IMG/VR virus record: IMGVR_UViG_3300025697_000055
Location: 1-40,431 of that record
Strand: one strand, 5' to 3'
Length of the DNA stretch: 40,431 nt
DNA from: a virus
A program made the translations under genes and the position numbers. The notes beneath the pieces were generated by a model. The model was not told where the DNA came from, made no database searches, and worked only from the letters and a program-made list of their open reading frames with translations. This document shows positions 31,008 through 39,327 of this stretch, in pieces; within the stretch, counting starts at the first letter, position 1, and each line of letters opens with the position of its first letter.

Positions 31008-31149
31008 GATGGTAGCCTACGCAAAAGCCAAAGGACTACCAGACCCTCGTGAAATAATGCTTGATATTCTCGATAGAGAAGAAAGGATCAACAGACGAAG
31101 ACGAGACCGAAGCAATAACCAAACCCAAATATTCCAAGGAAAAGTGTAA
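30979..31149 (+). CDS. 56-residue hypothetical protein
   Basis: ATG 30979 follows GAAAGGAGAATC. Helical and charged (SEMVAYAKAKGLPDPREIMLDILDREERINRRRRDR). It overlaps the upstream gene and shares one base with the next (TAATG). Function unknown. Confidence 0.65.
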   Translation: MEAPAPTISEMVAYAKAKGLPDPREIMLDILDREERINRRRRDRSNNQTQIFQGKV

Positions 31150-31328
31150 TGGCGCAGGACAAGAATATCACAGTGGCCGGAATGGTTTTGCCTTATGATC
31201 ACGTTTGGATGCAGCCAAAAGCAACAGAACCAAAGCCCCATCGGGTGAGCAACAAGCGTAGCCTACGCGCACGCAATGGAGCTGTCCCTCACGCAACCAC
31301 CAAACCTAGAGCAAATCGAGGAGGCTAG
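31149..31328 (+). CDS. 59-residue basic hypothetical protein
   Basis: ATG 31149 overlaps the preceding TAA, and AAGGAAAAGTGTA lies before it. Pro- and Arg-rich with a disordered basic end (VSNKRSLRARNGAVPH...). It is the last gene before the plus-strand terminator. Function unknown. Confidence 0.6.
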   Translation: MAQDKNITVAGMVLPYDHVWMQPKATEPKPHRVSNKRSLRARNGAVPHATTKPRANRGG

Positions 31329-31355
31329 CCTCAAGCTACTCTTTAGCTACACATT

Positions 31356-31394
31356 ACCCCCTATTGGCAGCAATGCTGGTAGGGGGTATTTTTA
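31356..31394 (+). terminator. Rho-independent terminator of the plus-strand unit
   Basis: ACCCCCTA (31356-31363) pairs with TAGGGGGT (31380-31387), followed by ATTTTT. The loop contains an inner CAGC/GCTG pairing. Confidence 0.9.
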
Positions 31395-31715
31395 TGCGCT
31401 AATATCCATCCCCAAAATCTCCTGTTTTGCCCCTCTCTAAGCCTCTGGAGAGGCTTGGGGTGTAATGTTCCCCTGGCTGCCTTGCGTGCTTCTGTAGGCC
31501 CCTTTACGGCCTTGTGTGGGGCTATCTAGGGTAAGACTAGGGGCTACGGCCGGGGCTAGGTAAGCAGGGAGGCAAGCTAGATGGGAGGAATAGCCTAGAT
31601 TAGGGCCATATCGGGCTGAGAAGGCCCCTCTATGGGCCTTCGATGCTATCTAGGGCAAACTACCCTAGGATTCTCCCGAGAGGCTTAGGGGGACTAGATG
31701 CAAGATTGGGGAGAC
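31395..31715. other. Hairpin- and CTAG-rich intergenic region
   Basis: No credible gene. The region holds perfect hairpins AAGCCTCT/AGAGGCTT (31439-31456) and GAAGGCCC/GGGCCTTC (31620-31641), two direct copies of GCTATCTAGGG (31521-31531 and 31645-31655) and eight CTAG tetranucleotides between about 31520 and 31700. It lies between convergent transcription units, each with its own terminator. It could be a replication or packaging site, or an RNA; nothing decides this. Confidence 0.65.
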
Positions 31716-31777
31716 AAAAACCGTGGCCCCCATCTCACAGGCTGGAGCGAAAACCTGCGAGGGGGAGGGGGCCACGG
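31716..31777 (-). terminator. Terminator of the minus-strand glycan operon
   Basis: CCGTGGCCCCC (31721-31731) and GGGGGCCACGG (31767-31777) pair perfectly for 11 bp. An inner CAGG/CCTG hairpin lies in the loop, and five T follow on the minus strand (31716-31720). Confidence 0.85.
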
Positions 31778-31787
31778 AAGAGATCAA

Positions 31788-32516
31788 TTATTCTGGCAGC
31801 AGCTTCTCGGCTTCAAACGTTTGGGTACGTCTCCGATTGTCGATCAATTTCCTCAAGTGTCTTGCCCTCTCCTGTTGGCTGTCTGGAATTGTCTTGTCTC
31901 TGTAGGGTGTAATTCTGCCACACCAATTACGTCCAGCCAATCCTAGGTGGAGGACATTCCAAGAGGTTCTGATTTTGTGTTGGGCATCCCACTTCCGCTG
32001 GAAGAAACTGTCTGCCCCTCCTGCATGAGTCCAGTTGGTTTCGTGCCATGGAGGATGGCCAAGACAATCATCCTTTGCATGGAATATCTGAGTGTAGCCT
32101 GCCCACTCGGTTTGATTCCCGTGCAGTCGATACCTCTGCCAATCTACTTCCCCGGGAACAGGGGAATGAACGTCTTTATTCATGCGCCTCAAAGGCCCGT
32201 AGAGATAGCCTGGGAGGTAATTGGTTTCGGGGATTATTTTTGGCCAAAGAACATCGGCGTCCATAATACACATCAACCCATGCCTACCATATTTGTCTAA
32301 CGCTTCCTCTAGGGCTGCCCACTTGTTGAACATTGCCCCTCGGTCGAAGAACGTATTGGTGGTGTATACTTGCGCGTTGTTGTTTCGGGCAACTTGTTGT
32401 GAGTCTTTATCTGCATGAGAGGTTACTACCATGACTTCGCCAAAGTGATGGCGATTATACGAGAGGGTTATGGCCAACAAATCTGCATAATCAACAGAGA
32501 CAAGAATGGCTCTCAT
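31788..32516 (-). CDS. GT-A-type glycosyltransferase-like protein
   Basis: A 242-residue protein from ATG 32516 (GGGAGAAAACT before it). It begins MRAILVSVDYADLLAITLSYN, then has GEVMVVTSHADKDS and the acidic MDADVLWP motif that binds metal and sugar nucleotide in GT-A enzymes, and a later GGADSFF. It would transfer a sugar to the glycan built by this operon. It is the last gene before the terminator, overlapping the FkbM gene by 4 bases. Confidence 0.75.
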   Translation of the reverse strand: MRAILVSVDYADLLAITLSYNRHHFGEVMVVTSHADKDSQQVARNNNAQVYTTNTFFDRGAMFNKWAALEEALDKYGRHGLMCIMDADVLWPKIIPETNYLPGYLYGPLRRMNKDVHSPVPGEVDWQRYRLHGNQTEWAGYTQIFHAKDDCLGHPPWHETNWTHAGGADSFFQRKWDAQHKIRTSWNVLHLGLAGRNWCGRITPYRDKTIPDSQQERARHLRKLIDNRRRTQTFEAEKLLPE

Positions 32517-33106
32517 AGTTTTCTCCCTAATGTGTCCTTCACGTACCAATCTTCAATCTCTTGCGCGTGTCCGAGTACATACCCCTTAGAGAAAAGGAGT
32601 TGCCTGATTTTGTTTCTTTGTGTAACCACTTGGTTATGCTCCACTGTGATTGCTTGGAATTGGAATCGGTCAAAATCATGCGCCGAGAGGATAGCAAACT
32701 CAGAACCCTCAGTGTCTAAAGAGAGCCACTCAATTATTTTTGGGGCGTTGTGTTCCAATAGCAGAGTTGGGAGCGTTATTGTTTGCTTGGAAACAATATC
32801 ACTGTCTGTTCTATCGTGGGCATCGTAGAATTGGTTAGCAATTCCTGACAACTCTACCCCGTTGCCTCTCACTTCTCGGAAGTCTATCGTATCTCCATCA
32901 ACACTCCAAAGGCAACGAGAATCAACTTTACATTTTCTGCTTCTTTTCAATCCCCTAAAGGCGGAAGAAGGTTCAACGCAAATCCCATCCCACCCTTGTT
33001 GTTCTAGCGCGTAGGTTTGGGAGTCTCCTATACCGTCGTGTGCTCCTGCTTCAATGAAGTATCCAGGCGCGGGGAATAGATTACCAATCCATTTGTAAGA
33101 AATCAT
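32513..33106 (-). CDS. FkbM-family methyltransferase
   Basis: A 197-residue protein. ATG 33106 is chosen because upstream codons overlap the radical SAM gene. FIEAGAHDGIGDSQT is the SAM-binding motif I, WDGICVEPSSAFRGL is motif II, and IEWLSLDTEGSEFAIL is the FkbM hallmark. These enzymes O-methylate sugars or related hydroxyls, here probably on the operon's glycan. Confidence 0.88.
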   Translation of the reverse strand: MISYKWIGNLFPAPGYFIEAGAHDGIGDSQTYALEQQGWDGICVEPSSAFRGLKRSRKCKVDSRCLWSVDGDTIDFREVRGNGVELSGIANQFYDAHDRTDSDIVSKQTITLPTLLLEHNAPKIIEWLSLDTEGSEFAILSAHDFDRFQFQAITVEHNQVVTQRNKIRQLLFSKGYVLGHAQEIEDWYVKDTLGRKL

Positions 33107-33108
33107 TT

Positions 33109-33843
33109 TTAGTCCACTCCGTAAAGGCTCATATGGGAGGGTTTCCAATCTCTGAGTTTGTTGGCCCAATAGGGGCCTGCCACGTCCCCGGTGTTGGCTA
33201 TGAGTTTGCGTTGCCTCTCTGGCCCGCTGTAATGCCCACACAAATGGCAAAGAGTTTTGGCCTGTTGAAGCATCGACTCGTGGCTTAAATCTTGCAACCG
33301 CTTGGTCCCAATATCTTGTCCTGTGACTCTTGCGATAGACGCCCCAGCACCACAGAGAAAATATCCGTGTTTTGTGAAGCCTATTCCACAAGCCTCAGCC
33401 CCATAGATACTACATGGAGGCAATTGCAGAATCCCCTCATCAATTGGGGCTTGTCGAGTATTACAAAACCACTCTGGGGTTTTGGTTTTGGACTTGGCTT
33501 CGACAGCAATTCTTACCCCGTTATCTTCAAGCCATGATTGATGGTTGGAGAGGTTTCCTAATCCGTTACTGATTACGGTGAGCTGCCCAGGGTACAATTT
33601 GCGGTAGTCAATTAGTAACCTGACAATGTCTCGGAATTGCTTATGAAGTGTGGGCTCCCCACCGAGGACATGGATGCGTTTCCAATGCCACTGTTGGTCT
33701 ATTGCTTCTCGAACAAATTGTTGTACTTGCTCCACTGTCATTGGGGTTGTTGGTGCTGCATCCAGAAATCTATCGCAACCAAAACAAGAGCAGTCACAAT
33801 TAGTATTGATTTCCATTTCTACGTGGAAGAACGATTGGGTCAT
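33109..33843 (-). CDS. Radical SAM protein
   Basis: A 244-residue protein from ATG 33843 (AGGAGGCACCCAA before it). The CxxxCxxC cluster is CDCSCFGC, followed by the VLGGEPTLH motif that binds SAM. Additional Cys residues near the C-terminus (CHLCGHY) could hold a second iron-sulfur cluster. The reaction is unknown; as one of two radical SAM enzymes in a glycan operon it may alter a sugar or attached group. It overlaps the next upstream gene by 4 bases. Confidence 0.88.
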   Translation of the reverse strand: MTQSFFHVEMEINTNCDCSCFGCDRFLDAAPTTPMTVEQVQQFVREAIDQQWHWKRIHVLGGEPTLHKQFRDIVRLLIDYRKLYPGQLTVISNGLGNLSNHQSWLEDNGVRIAVEAKSKTKTPEWFCNTRQAPIDEGILQLPPCSIYGAEACGIGFTKHGYFLCGAGASIARVTGQDIGTKRLQDLSHESMLQQAKTLCHLCGHYSGPERQRKLIANTGDVAGPYWANKLRDWKPSHMSLYGVD

Positions 33844-34598
33844 TTGGGTGCCTCCTGGGTATTGCCATCCAGCAGGATTGTGCCAACTCCCGCTGAACGT
33901 CCTTTCCAATAACGTAGCCATGCCTCATGTGCATTGGCTGCTGGCTTTCCTCGTTTCTTATTTTCTATGGCTCTTTTGCTGTCTTCTAGATTGATGTATT
34001 CTCGATGAACAAATCCTCGGGCACAAACCGCATCATAGCTTACCCTGGGTGGCCGATCTTGGATATCATGGAAGAATGCAATACCTTGGGGATTGATGTA
34101 TGGGTAGTATTGCCAAAAGTCCAGATCAAAATAACTCTTGTCGCCGTCAATAAACAGACAATCGATTTTGTCTTGGGCTAGCCAATCCCGAACAAAGTCC
34201 ACGACGTTTTGATCGTAGGAACTATTGGGTATCCAGAGGAAGTCTATGTCAGGGAAGGCTTCTTCAAAATAAGCTGCGTAGGGGGTACCCCGAATCTCGC
34301 AACCTATCACCCGTTCTACGGAGGGAACACTTTTGCACCAATGATACAAGCCTCCGCCCTTGTCCGCCCCTATTTCGCAAACAACCTTGGGTTGAATGCC
34401 TCGGGCTGTCTGCATCATATAGGCCATCTCCTCTCTACGTTGAAGAGGAAACATATATGCTGAGGCGAAAATCTCCTCGTATACGTCTTGCCCATTGGGG
34501 CGTTGGTCTTCTGTCTTGAAGAGTTTGATGAACTCCTCACAGAGACCAACGGGCAGTGGGTCGTTTTTGGCTCCAGGCCACTCAGGTTGATAGATCAT
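33840..34598 (-). CDS. Class I SAM-dependent methyltransferase
   Basis: A 252-residue protein. VVCEIGADKGGGLYHWC is motif I, VERVIGCEIRG is motif II, and DCLFIDGDKSYFDLDFW is typical of Methyltransf_24/cephalosporin-hydroxylase-like enzymes. Substrate unknown, probably a glycan component. It has a four-base ATGA-type overlap with both neighbours. Confidence 0.85.
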   Translation of the reverse strand: MIYQPEWPGAKNDPLPVGLCEEFIKLFKTEDQRPNGQDVYEEIFASAYMFPLQRREEMAYMMQTARGIQPKVVCEIGADKGGGLYHWCKSVPSVERVIGCEIRGTPYAAYFEEAFPDIDFLWIPNSSYDQNVVDFVRDWLAQDKIDCLFIDGDKSYFDLDFWQYYPYINPQGIAFFHDIQDRPPRVSYDAVCARGFVHREYINLEDSKRAIENKKRGKPAANAHEAWLRYWKGRSAGVGTILLDGNTQEAPK

Positions 34599-35542
34599 GG
34601 ACAGCTCCTTTTTGCGTTGCCTAAGTAATCAGTCATCATGTTTAGTTGTTGATTGCCAAGTTGGCTTCTGTCTGTAACAATTTGCACTTTCCTGTGTTGG
34701 TCTTTGGGATGATAGATGGGGGCGTGTGTGGGGCTTACTTGATCAACACCATTTGGGTTTTGTGCTAGCTCTCCGTATCCCCTCAGAGGCACACCGCAAG
34801 CGGGGCAATACTGTTTGATTTGTTGAGCAAAGGATTCTATTGGTTGCTTCCACCAATCAGGTGTGACAATGAATCCCAGGTCTGGATGGTTTGGATTGCC
34901 TTGGTGCAGCATTGCTAGTGATCCGGCTATCTCGCAGAAGAACGCTCGAAGTTCTCCCCGAAAGACACAAATCATAGCAGACCAATGCTGGTTGATATCG
35001 CAGTTGGAAATCAACTCCCACATTTCTTCCTCATCTGAAATAATATCCTGCATTGCGACGTAGGGAGGACTGTGGCGGCTATCATCTTTGATTCCGAAGG
35101 GATTACACTCAGGCCAACTAGACTTAAAATCACTATAGGCTGTTTTGTCTAAGTGTACGTTAAGATTGGAAACAGCCGGATTAAACGTCTGGCGCATCGC
35201 TGCGCCTTTTCCTAGAGGATTGTTACACCAAAGCCCCCGTTGTTCAAAGGGAATATGGTCTGCAAGTATTGTGCATATTTCAGCGAACTGAGGGTGCATG
35301 GCAGGATTGCCACCGAAGACTCCAACCACGCCTGGATAATCTGCTAGGCTGATACAAGCCTTCTCAAATTGTTCCTTGGAAATAAAATCGCAAGGGCCTT
35401 TTAGGTTACTGGCTTGTGTACATCCAAAACACGCCTTATCACAAGCACGAGTCAGCCAGATTTGTATTACCCCTCCCCTCCACTTCTTTGGTCGATGTTG
35501 TCCTGGAGGAATCATCCTTGAGATAGCTTCAAACTCTTTCAC
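34595..35542 (-). CDS. Radical SAM protein
   Basis: A 315-residue protein. The cluster motif CDKACFGC (CxxxCxxC) is followed by VFGGNPAMHP. A CPACG pair and a His/Asp-rich C-terminus may bind a further metal. It shares the general layout of the radical SAM gene at 33109 but is not a close copy. Reaction unknown. It overlaps the cytidylyltransferase gene by 14 bases. Confidence 0.86.
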   Translation of the reverse strand: MKEFEAISRMIPPGQHRPKKWRGGVIQIWLTRACDKACFGCTQASNLKGPCDFISKEQFEKACISLADYPGVVGVFGGNPAMHPQFAEICTILADHIPFEQRGLWCNNPLGKGAAMRQTFNPAVSNLNVHLDKTAYSDFKSSWPECNPFGIKDDSRHSPPYVAMQDIISDEEEMWELISNCDINQHWSAMICVFRGELRAFFCEIAGSLAMLHQGNPNHPDLGFIVTPDWWKQPIESFAQQIKQYCPACGVPLRGYGELAQNPNGVDQVSPTHAPIYHPKDQHRKVQIVTDRSQLGNQQLNMMTDYLGNAKRSCP

Positions 35543-36023
35543 GTACTCGCTCCTTAATTTTAGTAGTTGACTCCCGTTGAGTGTATGGAAGGATGACTAT
35601 TCTACATCCGTTCCTTTCTGCCCAATGCTCTGCTAGTTTGTGTCTTGTTTCTTTTCCCCAATTCTGCCCGATAGCAAGCACCGAAGGTTGAAATAGGTTT
35701 AGATGATTGAGAAAATCTAGGGTTGAATAAGGTAGAGCATGGTCAACATACACCAAAGCGCGAAGCATTTTCACCCTATCATTGCAAGGAATGATTGGCG
35801 GTCTTCCCTTGTCTTCTATTACTGTTGCATCACTAGGAACACCTACGATCAACGCGGTCCCTAATGAGCGTGCGCGTTGGAGAAAAGACACATGACCTAC
35901 GTGCAACAAATCCCAAACCCCTGGGGCATAAACTACGACGTTTTGTACAGCAGGATTTTGCGCTTCCTTTTTATTTCTTGAAGTCCAGCCAACTGCACGT
36001 TTGTATAATGCCGATAGAGACAT
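35529..36023 (-). CDS. Cytidylyltransferase (glycerol-3-phosphate type)
   Basis: A 164-residue protein. VYAPGVWDLLHVGHVSFLQRA holds the HxGH nucleotide-binding motif, and STTKIKERV at the end matches the family's ISTTxI motif. It activates glycerol phosphate, ethanolamine phosphate or a similar group as its CDP derivative. Together with LicD this suggests a phosphodiester-linked decoration of a glycan. ATG 36023 has AGAGGAA at good spacing, and the resulting 91-base overlap with the upstream methyltransferase gene is unusually long. Confidence 0.88.
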   Translation of the reverse strand: MSLSALYKRAVGWTSRNKKEAQNPAVQNVVVYAPGVWDLLHVGHVSFLQRARSLGTALIVGVPSDATVIEDKGRPPIIPCNDRVKMLRALVYVDHALPYSTLDFLNHLNLFQPSVLAIGQNWGKETRHKLAEHWAERNGCRIVILPYTQRESTTKIKERVRERV

Positions 36024-36505
36024 GAAAAATTCCTCTCAATGTCTGAAGTATCGAGGGTTTGCAAATCACAAATCACAAAGTACTTGGCAGAAAATGCTTT
36101 GATGTAACTCTGCAAAAAGGAAACATAAGATTCAGGCTTGATTAAAACTGAAAGCAGGTTGCCAATTACTATTATGTTGTAGTGGGAGGCAAAGTCAGAA
36201 ACAGAATCGACTACCGATTCTATGTCTTCAAATCGGGCGAAACGAAACTCCCCTGGATTGTTTTTTCTTGCATGATCTACTGCTGTTTGAGAACCATCAA
36301 AACCGAGGTAAGGTACTTCAACAAAGCTGGATAGGTATCCTTGACCACACCCCACGTCTAAGCAAGGACCACCACGCTTATTTATGATGAATGCCAAAGG
36401 TTTAAGGACAGTCGTTTGAAACTCTGGACTACGTAGATAGTCGTAGTAGTCTTTAATGCCGTGGACTTCGTTTAGCTCTTGGGGAGATTGGTTGAGGTTA
36501 AGCAT
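35933..36505 (-). CDS. SAM-dependent methyltransferase
   Basis: A 190-residue protein from ATG 36505 (GAGGATTACCTCG before it). CLDVGCGQGYLSSF is motif I, and YLGFDGSQTAVDHARK gives the acidic ribose-binding residue. It probably methylates a component of the glycan. The C-terminus (IKRKRKILLYKTS) is encoded in DNA also used by the next gene. Confidence 0.85.
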   Translation of the reverse strand: MLNLNQSPQELNEVHGIKDYYDYLRSPEFQTTVLKPLAFIINKRGGPCLDVGCGQGYLSSFVEVPYLGFDGSQTAVDHARKNNPGEFRFARFEDIESVVDSVSDFASHYNIIVIGNLLSVLIKPESYVSFLQSYIKAFSAKYFVICDLQTLDTSDIERNFSCLYRHYTNVQLAGLQEIKRKRKILLYKTS

Positions 36506-37082
36506 CGAGGTAATCCTCTGGGATACATTCCTTCGTAATGAAGTCGTAAATTCTAGTACGGGATACGTGGTCATCCTTAGGTATTTTCCACTCCTCCCCG
36601 TATTCTCTTTCTAAATAAGTTTCAATCCTGTACGGAATATTGAAGACCCTACCAAACATTTCAATTTGACTGTAGTTCTCTAATAATTCTGCCTCATGTA
36701 CTAGCGCGTAAGGCTCCAGCACGGAAGGATGAACGGGGCTAGCCGTAAATCTGAGGGTTCCCCAGCGGATCATACCAACAAGATCAACCTTGGCTCCATA
36801 TTTCCAAGCTACGATAGTCCTAATTTTGTGGAAGGGTAGAGAAAACGTCTCAACCTGGAAATCGAGGGAGGCTAAACGGGAAACTAGGGGCACGGCAATA
36901 GGTGTTAGATTCTCTTGAAGAATGCCAAAGTCAACGTCTCTTTCAGTGGGAACAAATCCGTTGTCTCTGTATGCTCCAAGGGCCGTTCCCTGCATGAGAA
37001 AGAATGGTATATCCAAGCTGTGGAGTAGACCAGAGACTTCTAGCAAGCACTTGCAGCCAGCTTCTTTATCCATTAGTGACAT
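36498..37082 (-). CDS. LicD-family nucleotidyltransferase-fold protein
   Basis: A 194-residue protein. FLMQGTALGAYRDNGFVPTERDVDFGI carries the LicD/nucleotidyltransferase GS and DxD motifs. LicD proteins transfer phosphocholine or similar CDP-activated groups to surface glycans, which fits the cytidylyltransferase nearby. It overlaps the glycosyltransferase gene by 10 bases. Confidence 0.85.
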   Translation of the reverse strand: MSLMDKEAGCKCLLEVSGLLHSLDIPFFLMQGTALGAYRDNGFVPTERDVDFGILQENLTPIAVPLVSRLASLDFQVETFSLPFHKIRTIVAWKYGAKVDLVGMIRWGTLRFTASPVHPSVLEPYALVHEAELLENYSQIEMFGRVFNIPYRIETYLEREYGEEWKIPKDDHVSRTRIYDFITKECIPEDYLDA

Positions 37083-38251
37083 CGAGGATAGTCCTTTCGT
37101 AAGCGTTCAATATCTACTAATAACTTTTTTGCCAACCGGCGATAGTCGTAGTATTCTTTAGCTGCATGGGCATATTCCTGTTGGATTTTGGGGTCGTATG
37201 TATTGCAAAGGTCTTGAACAAGCTGGGCTAAAGTGGGGATTGGAATACCTGGGGGTATTCTTACGATGTTATCATCTATGGATGGCATCACTTCATCTGT
37301 CGGCAAGTCTGTAATTACCCGGCAACCACAAGCAGTTGACTCTACAATTTTGCGGAGTGCATAGCCATAAATTGAGCTAGTACAGATTGATACTTTGTAC
37401 CTGTTAAGTAGCTTCAAAAAAGCTGGAGTTTCGCATCCCTTTCTATGGTACCCCGGATGCTTATGGTAGTCCACCATTGGGAGGCTTTTGAGATTGTCTC
37501 TAATACGCTCTCGCATAGGGTAGGCTCTCGACATTGCACCAGAAAATAAGCAGTTCATTCTTTTGGGGGCATAGGCAGGAACTACCTTAAGGTCCAGGCT
37601 GTGGTATGTCCTGATTAGATGTTCAGGCCTTACGTAGGGAGCATTATGGCAAACAATAGCTGGATGGTAATAAATAATCCATGCGTGACAGCCCATATCC
37701 TTCGCTGCCTCTGCATGATATTTAGGTCGTTGGTGTGAATCTTTGAGGATAGTTAGCTTAAATATGTTGGGTTGACCTGCTAGAGAATTGACCTTTGTGA
37801 ATGCTGCGTCATGGTCTCTAAAGTCTCTTGGTGCCACGTCCCACTCTCGCTTGTCTTGCAACACGACAACGCCTGGCTTCATTGTGGCAATAATGCTGCG
37901 CACATCCGTTTGATTATGTGGTAAGCCATGCCCAACCAAAGCATATCCGGCATGTTTCAACCCGTTAAAAATTTGCCACCCCTCATCTGTTGTGTGATGC
38001 TTCATAGAGGCTACCCCAAAAGCTATCCCACTTGAACCTCCGCCAACGTAGGGAGGGATAGCTAGTTGTTCAAATCCCCCAGGTTTTGGTAGACTTTCTA
38101 TCACATCTTGGACCGTCCTGAGTCGCTTCGATTGGCTTTGGGAGACCTCGGGTTTTATGGGATCAAATCCTAACCAAGCTTTCGCAAACTGCTGAAACTC
38201 CGGGCTGTTATAAGCTTCCGCCCACTCGTCTGGAACGGAGATTGTTTTCAC
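37073..38251 (-). CDS. GT-B-type glycosyltransferase-like protein
   Basis: A 392-residue protein. The C-terminal half has YALRKIVESTACGCRVITDL, the EX7-type segment that binds the donor nucleotide in GT-B enzymes. The N-terminal half is less typical (IPPYVGGGSSGIAFGVASM). It probably adds a sugar to the operon's glycan; donor and acceptor are unknown. Confidence 0.8.
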   Translation of the reverse strand: MKTISVPDEWAEAYNSPEFQQFAKAWLGFDPIKPEVSQSQSKRLRTVQDVIESLPKPGGFEQLAIPPYVGGGSSGIAFGVASMKHHTTDEGWQIFNGLKHAGYALVGHGLPHNQTDVRSIIATMKPGVVVLQDKREWDVAPRDFRDHDAAFTKVNSLAGQPNIFKLTILKDSHQRPKYHAEAAKDMGCHAWIIYYHPAIVCHNAPYVRPEHLIRTYHSLDLKVVPAYAPKRMNCLFSGAMSRAYPMRERIRDNLKSLPMVDYHKHPGYHRKGCETPAFLKLLNRYKVSICTSSIYGYALRKIVESTACGCRVITDLPTDEVMPSIDDNIVRIPPGIPIPTLAQLVQDLCNTYDPKIQQEYAHAAKEYYDYRRLAKKLLVDIERLRKDYPRCH

Positions 38252-38260
38252 GACTAATCC

Positions 38261-38956
38261 CTAGGTGAGAAATTGTAGGGCATCGAAGTCTTCTCCCAAG
38301 AAAGAGAGAGCTTCAGGGTGGGGTTGATTGCTGATGGAACTCTCGTGTCCCATGTGTTGTATCAAGGATGGGGAGTGGATGTATTCTTTGTAGCCTGCCT
38401 GACGAAACGCTTCAACGATTGTGCCATCAATCTTCTTGTGCTTTCTCCATCCAGTTGTTCTTGGCTTATTCACTATGTGCGGTTGCTGTAGAAGAGCGGA
38501 GACGGCTTTTCGGTCAAAGACAAGAGCAACAGCCCCACGCCCTCGTTGGTTAGATTCTATCCACCCTCTACTCTCCTCTAGTAGCTTTTCGTTGTCCATA
38601 AAGGACAGCAAATTGAGGTAACCTTTTTCAGGATACTCACACTTTTCTAGATAGGCTTTGAGATTGGGGTATGTGATAAGATCATCTTGGAAAATTGCAA
38701 ACCGGCTACACTCAGGATTCCTCACATACAATTCCCAAAGGGAGAGTATCCAATTCCCAAACGTAAGGACTGGGGATTGTCTGTAGGTAGTGGGCAACCC
38801 TAGAGAAGCATACTCACCGGGGTTGTAGGGACCATCCACAAATAGGCGGGGACAATCAAACCCAGCCTTTCTCAGAGATGTTAGAGTGGTTGGTAGGGTT
38901 GTGTGCCTACGCTCTGGCACGGTTGTGATACCGTAGCTCCACTTAATCAGTTTCAT
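38261..38956 (-). CDS. GT-A-type glycosyltransferase-like protein
   Basis: A 231-residue protein from ATG 38956 (GGGGAAGTGG before it). It begins IKWSYGITTVPERR, a layout of small phage and bacterial glycosyltransferases, and has an acidic metal site FAIFQDDLI; PGEY and SSISNQPHP come later. It overlaps the Cys-rich gene by 4 bases. Confidence 0.78.
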   Translation of the reverse strand: MKLIKWSYGITTVPERRHTTLPTTLTSLRKAGFDCPRLFVDGPYNPGEYASLGLPTTYRQSPVLTFGNWILSLWELYVRNPECSRFAIFQDDLITYPNLKAYLEKCEYPEKGYLNLLSFMDNEKLLEESRGWIESNQRGRGAVALVFDRKAVSALLQQPHIVNKPRTTGWRKHKKIDGTIVEAFRQAGYKEYIHSPSLIQHMGHESSISNQPHPEALSFLGEDFDALQFLT

Positions 38957-39327
38957 AATAGCCACTTCCCCTTTGGGCATTGTTCAGTCAACATCTTTGC
39001 TTTGTTCAGTACGGCTATCTTGCTGTTGTTCACGCAACATCCGCACTTACGACATTTGCCATTCTTGGTGTAATGCTCGCACGCTACACACACTGCAAGG
39101 CACGCCTCAACTTCTGGTTGCGTTCGCGTTGGATACCCGGCTGCCCTCCAGCGGATCAGCGCATCAGCATAGTGTTTAATATGCTCTGGCTTGATTCCGA
39201 GTCGGTCGGCTACTGGTTGGAGGTCTCTAGGTGTGGGTTGTTCTGGTTGCTGCTTCTCTGGCTGTTCAACGGGCTGCCCTTGTCGCTTCTCTCGTTGTTG
39301 CCTCATGTATTCGTGTGCCAGCTTCAT
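38953..39327 (-). CDS. Cys-rich phage protein
   Basis: A 124-residue protein. It has a Gln/Pro-rich N-terminus (QPVEQPEKQQPEQPT), then CVACEHY, CRKCGCCV and a final TEQCPKGKWLL. This Cys pattern is common in small phage proteins encoded next to virion genes and probably binds zinc or an iron-sulfur cluster. It links virion-type genes and the glycan operon with one- and four-base overlaps. Confidence 0.72.
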   Translation of the reverse strand: MKLAHEYMRQQREKRQGQPVEQPEKQQPEQPTPRDLQPVADRLGIKPEHIKHYADALIRWRAAGYPTRTQPEVEACLAVCVACEHYTKNGKCRKCGCCVNNSKIAVLNKAKMLTEQCPKGKWLL

